Source of the DNA: Hadesarchaea archaeon | GTDB taxonomy: Archaea > Hadarchaeota > Hadarchaeia > Hadarchaeales > Hadarchaeaceae | Direction of reading: 5' to 3' | Assembly (NCBI GenBank): GCA_030616505.1 | Contig: JAUWXD010000012.1 | Location: 1 to 7,311 of the forward strand | Length of the DNA: 7,311 nucleotides | Part shown: positions 5,916 through 7,311 of the stretch, one piece after another | Position numbering within the stretch: the first letter of the stretch is position 1 | Layout: every line of letters starts with the position of its first letter | Notes under the pieces: model-generated | Told to the model about the DNA's origin: nothing | The model's input: the letters and a program-made list of their open reading frames with translations, nothing else | The model's database searches: none | Position numbers and translations under genes: made by a program

Positions 5916-7311
5916 ATCTTCAAAATACTACATCGAGATGGTATGGGTAGGGTCGGTAAGCTGACCACGGCTCATGGTGAGGTGACGACTCCTACTCTCA
6001 TGCCTGTCATCAAGCCATCAGATGTGATTTTAACTCCAACAGAAATGAAGCGAGAGTTCGGCGCTGAGCTCGTGATGACAAACGCCTATTTGACCCTGCG
6101 TCGCTTTGGTGATGAAGCCGTGGAGCACGGAATCCACGGAATATTAGAGTACGACGGGCCAGTAATGATGGACTCTGGTGGGTTCCAGATTCTTCGATAT
6201 GGTAGTGTGGAAGTTTCGCCAGAGGAGATAGTGCGTTACCAAGACGCCATCGCACCCGATATCGCCACTATACTTGATATTCCCACGGGAATCCACACGA
6301 CAAGGGAACGTGCTGCCGAAACCGTGCGGGTAACGCTTGAACGCGCTCGCCAAGCCGTCAAACTCCGCTCTAACAAAAATGTAATGTGGTGCGGCCCTGT
6401 ACAAGGTGGACTCTTCAGCGGCTTGGTGGCAGAGTCGGCACGTGGAATAGGTGTACTCGACTATCACCTGCACGCCATAGGCAGTCCCGTTGAGTTACTC
6501 GAAGGATACAGATATGCCGAGCTCGTAAATTTGGTGATGGCGGCGAAACGGAACTTACCTCTCCAACGCCCCGTTCATCTTTTTGGCGCCGGGCACCCGA
6601 TGATGTTGGCGTTGGCGGTGGTGATGGGGTGCGATCTCTTTGACTCCGCTGCCTATGTGCTGTATGCGCGAGACGGAAGATACCTGACCCCCGAGGGAAC
6701 ACTTCACTTGAAAGAACTCTCGTGCTTTCCGTGTGAATGTCCAATATGTGTCAACACTTCCCCGGAAAAGTTACGGAAAACTCCAGACGATGAGCGTGTT
6801 AAAATCTTGGCTAAACACAACCTCCACGTTACGTTTGGAGAGCTTCGACGTATCCGTCAAGCTATAGTTGAAGGAAGGCTTTGGGAATATGTCCAGCTCA
6901 GATGCCGCGCCCATCCTCTTCTGCTGGATGGTCTCAGAAAGCTACTGAGTTATGGAGATTTTATAGAACGTTTTGACCCTGTAACAAAACCATCTGCCTT
7001 TTACTACTCCGGCGAGGAGTCATCCGAACGTCCAGAAGTTCTACGCCATGCGCGCAGACTTGAAGAAAGATATGAACCTTCGACTCATCCCATTTTGGCA
7101 ATCATACCCTCTCTCAAAGGAAAGCCTCATGGATTAAAGGAATCAGAAAAAACCCACATCATTAGACTTGTTCACCCTTTTGGAGTCGTCCCAGAGGAAC
7201 TGAGAGAAGTCTATCCCCTCAGACAAGTTCAAGCGCCTGAGAAATTGAACCATGGAGAAATCAAAACAATTGCAGAGACGCTTTACCAATACCTACAGCG
7301 CCATGGGGACC
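5916..7311 (+). CDS. tgtA: Archaeosine tRNA-guanine transglycosylase TgtA, 3'-truncated by window edge; start codon unresolved
   Basis: About 465 residues of archaeal tRNA-guanine transglycosylase, which swaps guanine-15 of the tRNA D-loop for preQ0 on the way to archaeosine. Numbering from 5916, the TIM-barrel domain shows MMDSGGFQ with Asp86, LDIPTG, HAIGSPVELLEGYR, RPVHLFGAGHP and CDLFDSAAY with the expected nucleophile Asp243. The zinc site is Cys273, Cys275 and Cys278 (PCECPIC) with His301. The C-terminal region is cut by the window end, so whether a PUA domain follows is unseen. The N-terminus FKILHRDGMGRVGKL aligns with Pyrococcus FEIKARDGAGRIGKL, yet no ATG, GTG or TTG precedes it in frame: position 5916 is ATC, with GGTGAT three bases before it. 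The first standard in-frame start is ATG 5943, which would delete this conserved strand. It follows mat by 60 bp with its own TATA-like box. Confidence 0.92.
   Translation, partial: MFKILHRDGMGRVGKLTTAHGEVTTPTLMPVIKPSDVILTPTEMKREFGAELVMTNAYLTLRRFGDEAVEHGIHGILEYDGPVMMDSGGFQILRYGSVEVSPEEIVRYQDAIAPDIATILDIPTGIHTTRERAAETVRVTLERARQAVKLRSNKNVMWCGPVQGGLFSGLVAESARGIGVLDYHLHAIGSPVELLEGYRYAELVNLVMAAKRNLPLQRPVHLFGAGHPMMLALAVVMGCDLFDSAAYVLYARDGRYLTPEGTLHLKELSCFPCECPICVNTSPEKLRKTPDDERVKILAKHNLHVTFGELRRIRQAIVEGRLWEYVQLRCRAHPLLLDGLRKLLSYGDFIERFDPVTKPSAFYYSGEESSERPEVLRHARRLEERYEPSTHPILAIIPSLKGKPHGLKESEKTHIIRLVHPFGVVPEELREVYPLRQVQAPEKLNHGEIKTIAETLYQYLQRHGD

Noticed and set aside
6415..6744. 109-codon minus-strand frame inside tgtA (and another at 6144-6473)
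   Set aside because: Antisense to conserved TgtA catalytic and zinc-site sequence; the predicted peptides are Arg/Pro/Ser-rich and look like shadow translation.

Overview
The window is archaeal DNA. Several genes belong to families or forms found only in archaea or typical of them: the archaeal S-adenosylmethionine synthetase (not the bacterial MetK type), an archaeosine tRNA-guanine transglycosylase, a TrmI-type tRNA m1A methyltransferase, and the archaeal HMG-CoA synthase / acetoacetyl-CoA thiolase / DUF35 cluster. Promoters are TATA-box-like, and leaders carry GGTGAT-type Shine-Dalgarno sequences. Gene content and order look most like Euryarchaeota or related deep lineages. I cannot name a genus. 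All genes look intact and core-like, and I see no mobile element, CRISPR array or stable RNA gene.

Layout. At the left edge (1-440, +) is the C-terminal part of TrmI. It converges, across 33 bp, on a co-directional minus-strand run read right to left: an HTH-CBS regulator (4561-3986), a COG1709-type HTH regulator (3932-3219), HMG-CoA synthase (3086-2040), acetoacetyl-CoA thiolase (2039-876) and a DUF35 Zn-ribbon/OB-fold protein (875-474). The last three abut with no base between stop and start codon. Divergent from the HTH-CBS gene, across 82 bp, the plus strand carries S-adenosylmethionine synthetase (4644-5855) and then tgtA, which runs off the right edge.

How the genes fit together. Thiolase condenses two acetyl-CoA to acetoacetyl-CoA, and HMG-CoA synthase adds a third acetyl unit. 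The DUF35 protein is the known scaffold joining them into one complex at the head of the mevalonate pathway to archaeal isoprenoid lipids. The COG1709 regulator just upstream is a plausible controller of this operon and of itself: a perfect 7-bp inverted repeat lies between its TATA box and start codon. The HTH-CBS protein is a candidate sensor of S-adenosylmethionine or an adenine nucleotide, because it diverges from the S-adenosylmethionine synthetase gene. TrmI and TgtA are tRNA modification enzymes, and TrmI uses S-adenosylmethionine.

Most notable points. The tgtA reading frame has no ATG, GTG or TTG where its conserved N-terminus begins: an ATC codon stands there behind a perfect GGTGAT Shine-Dalgarno. 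The CBS regulator/SAM synthetase pair and the dyad in the COG1709 promoter suggest two untested regulatory circuits. No intergenic stretch exceeds about 135 bp.
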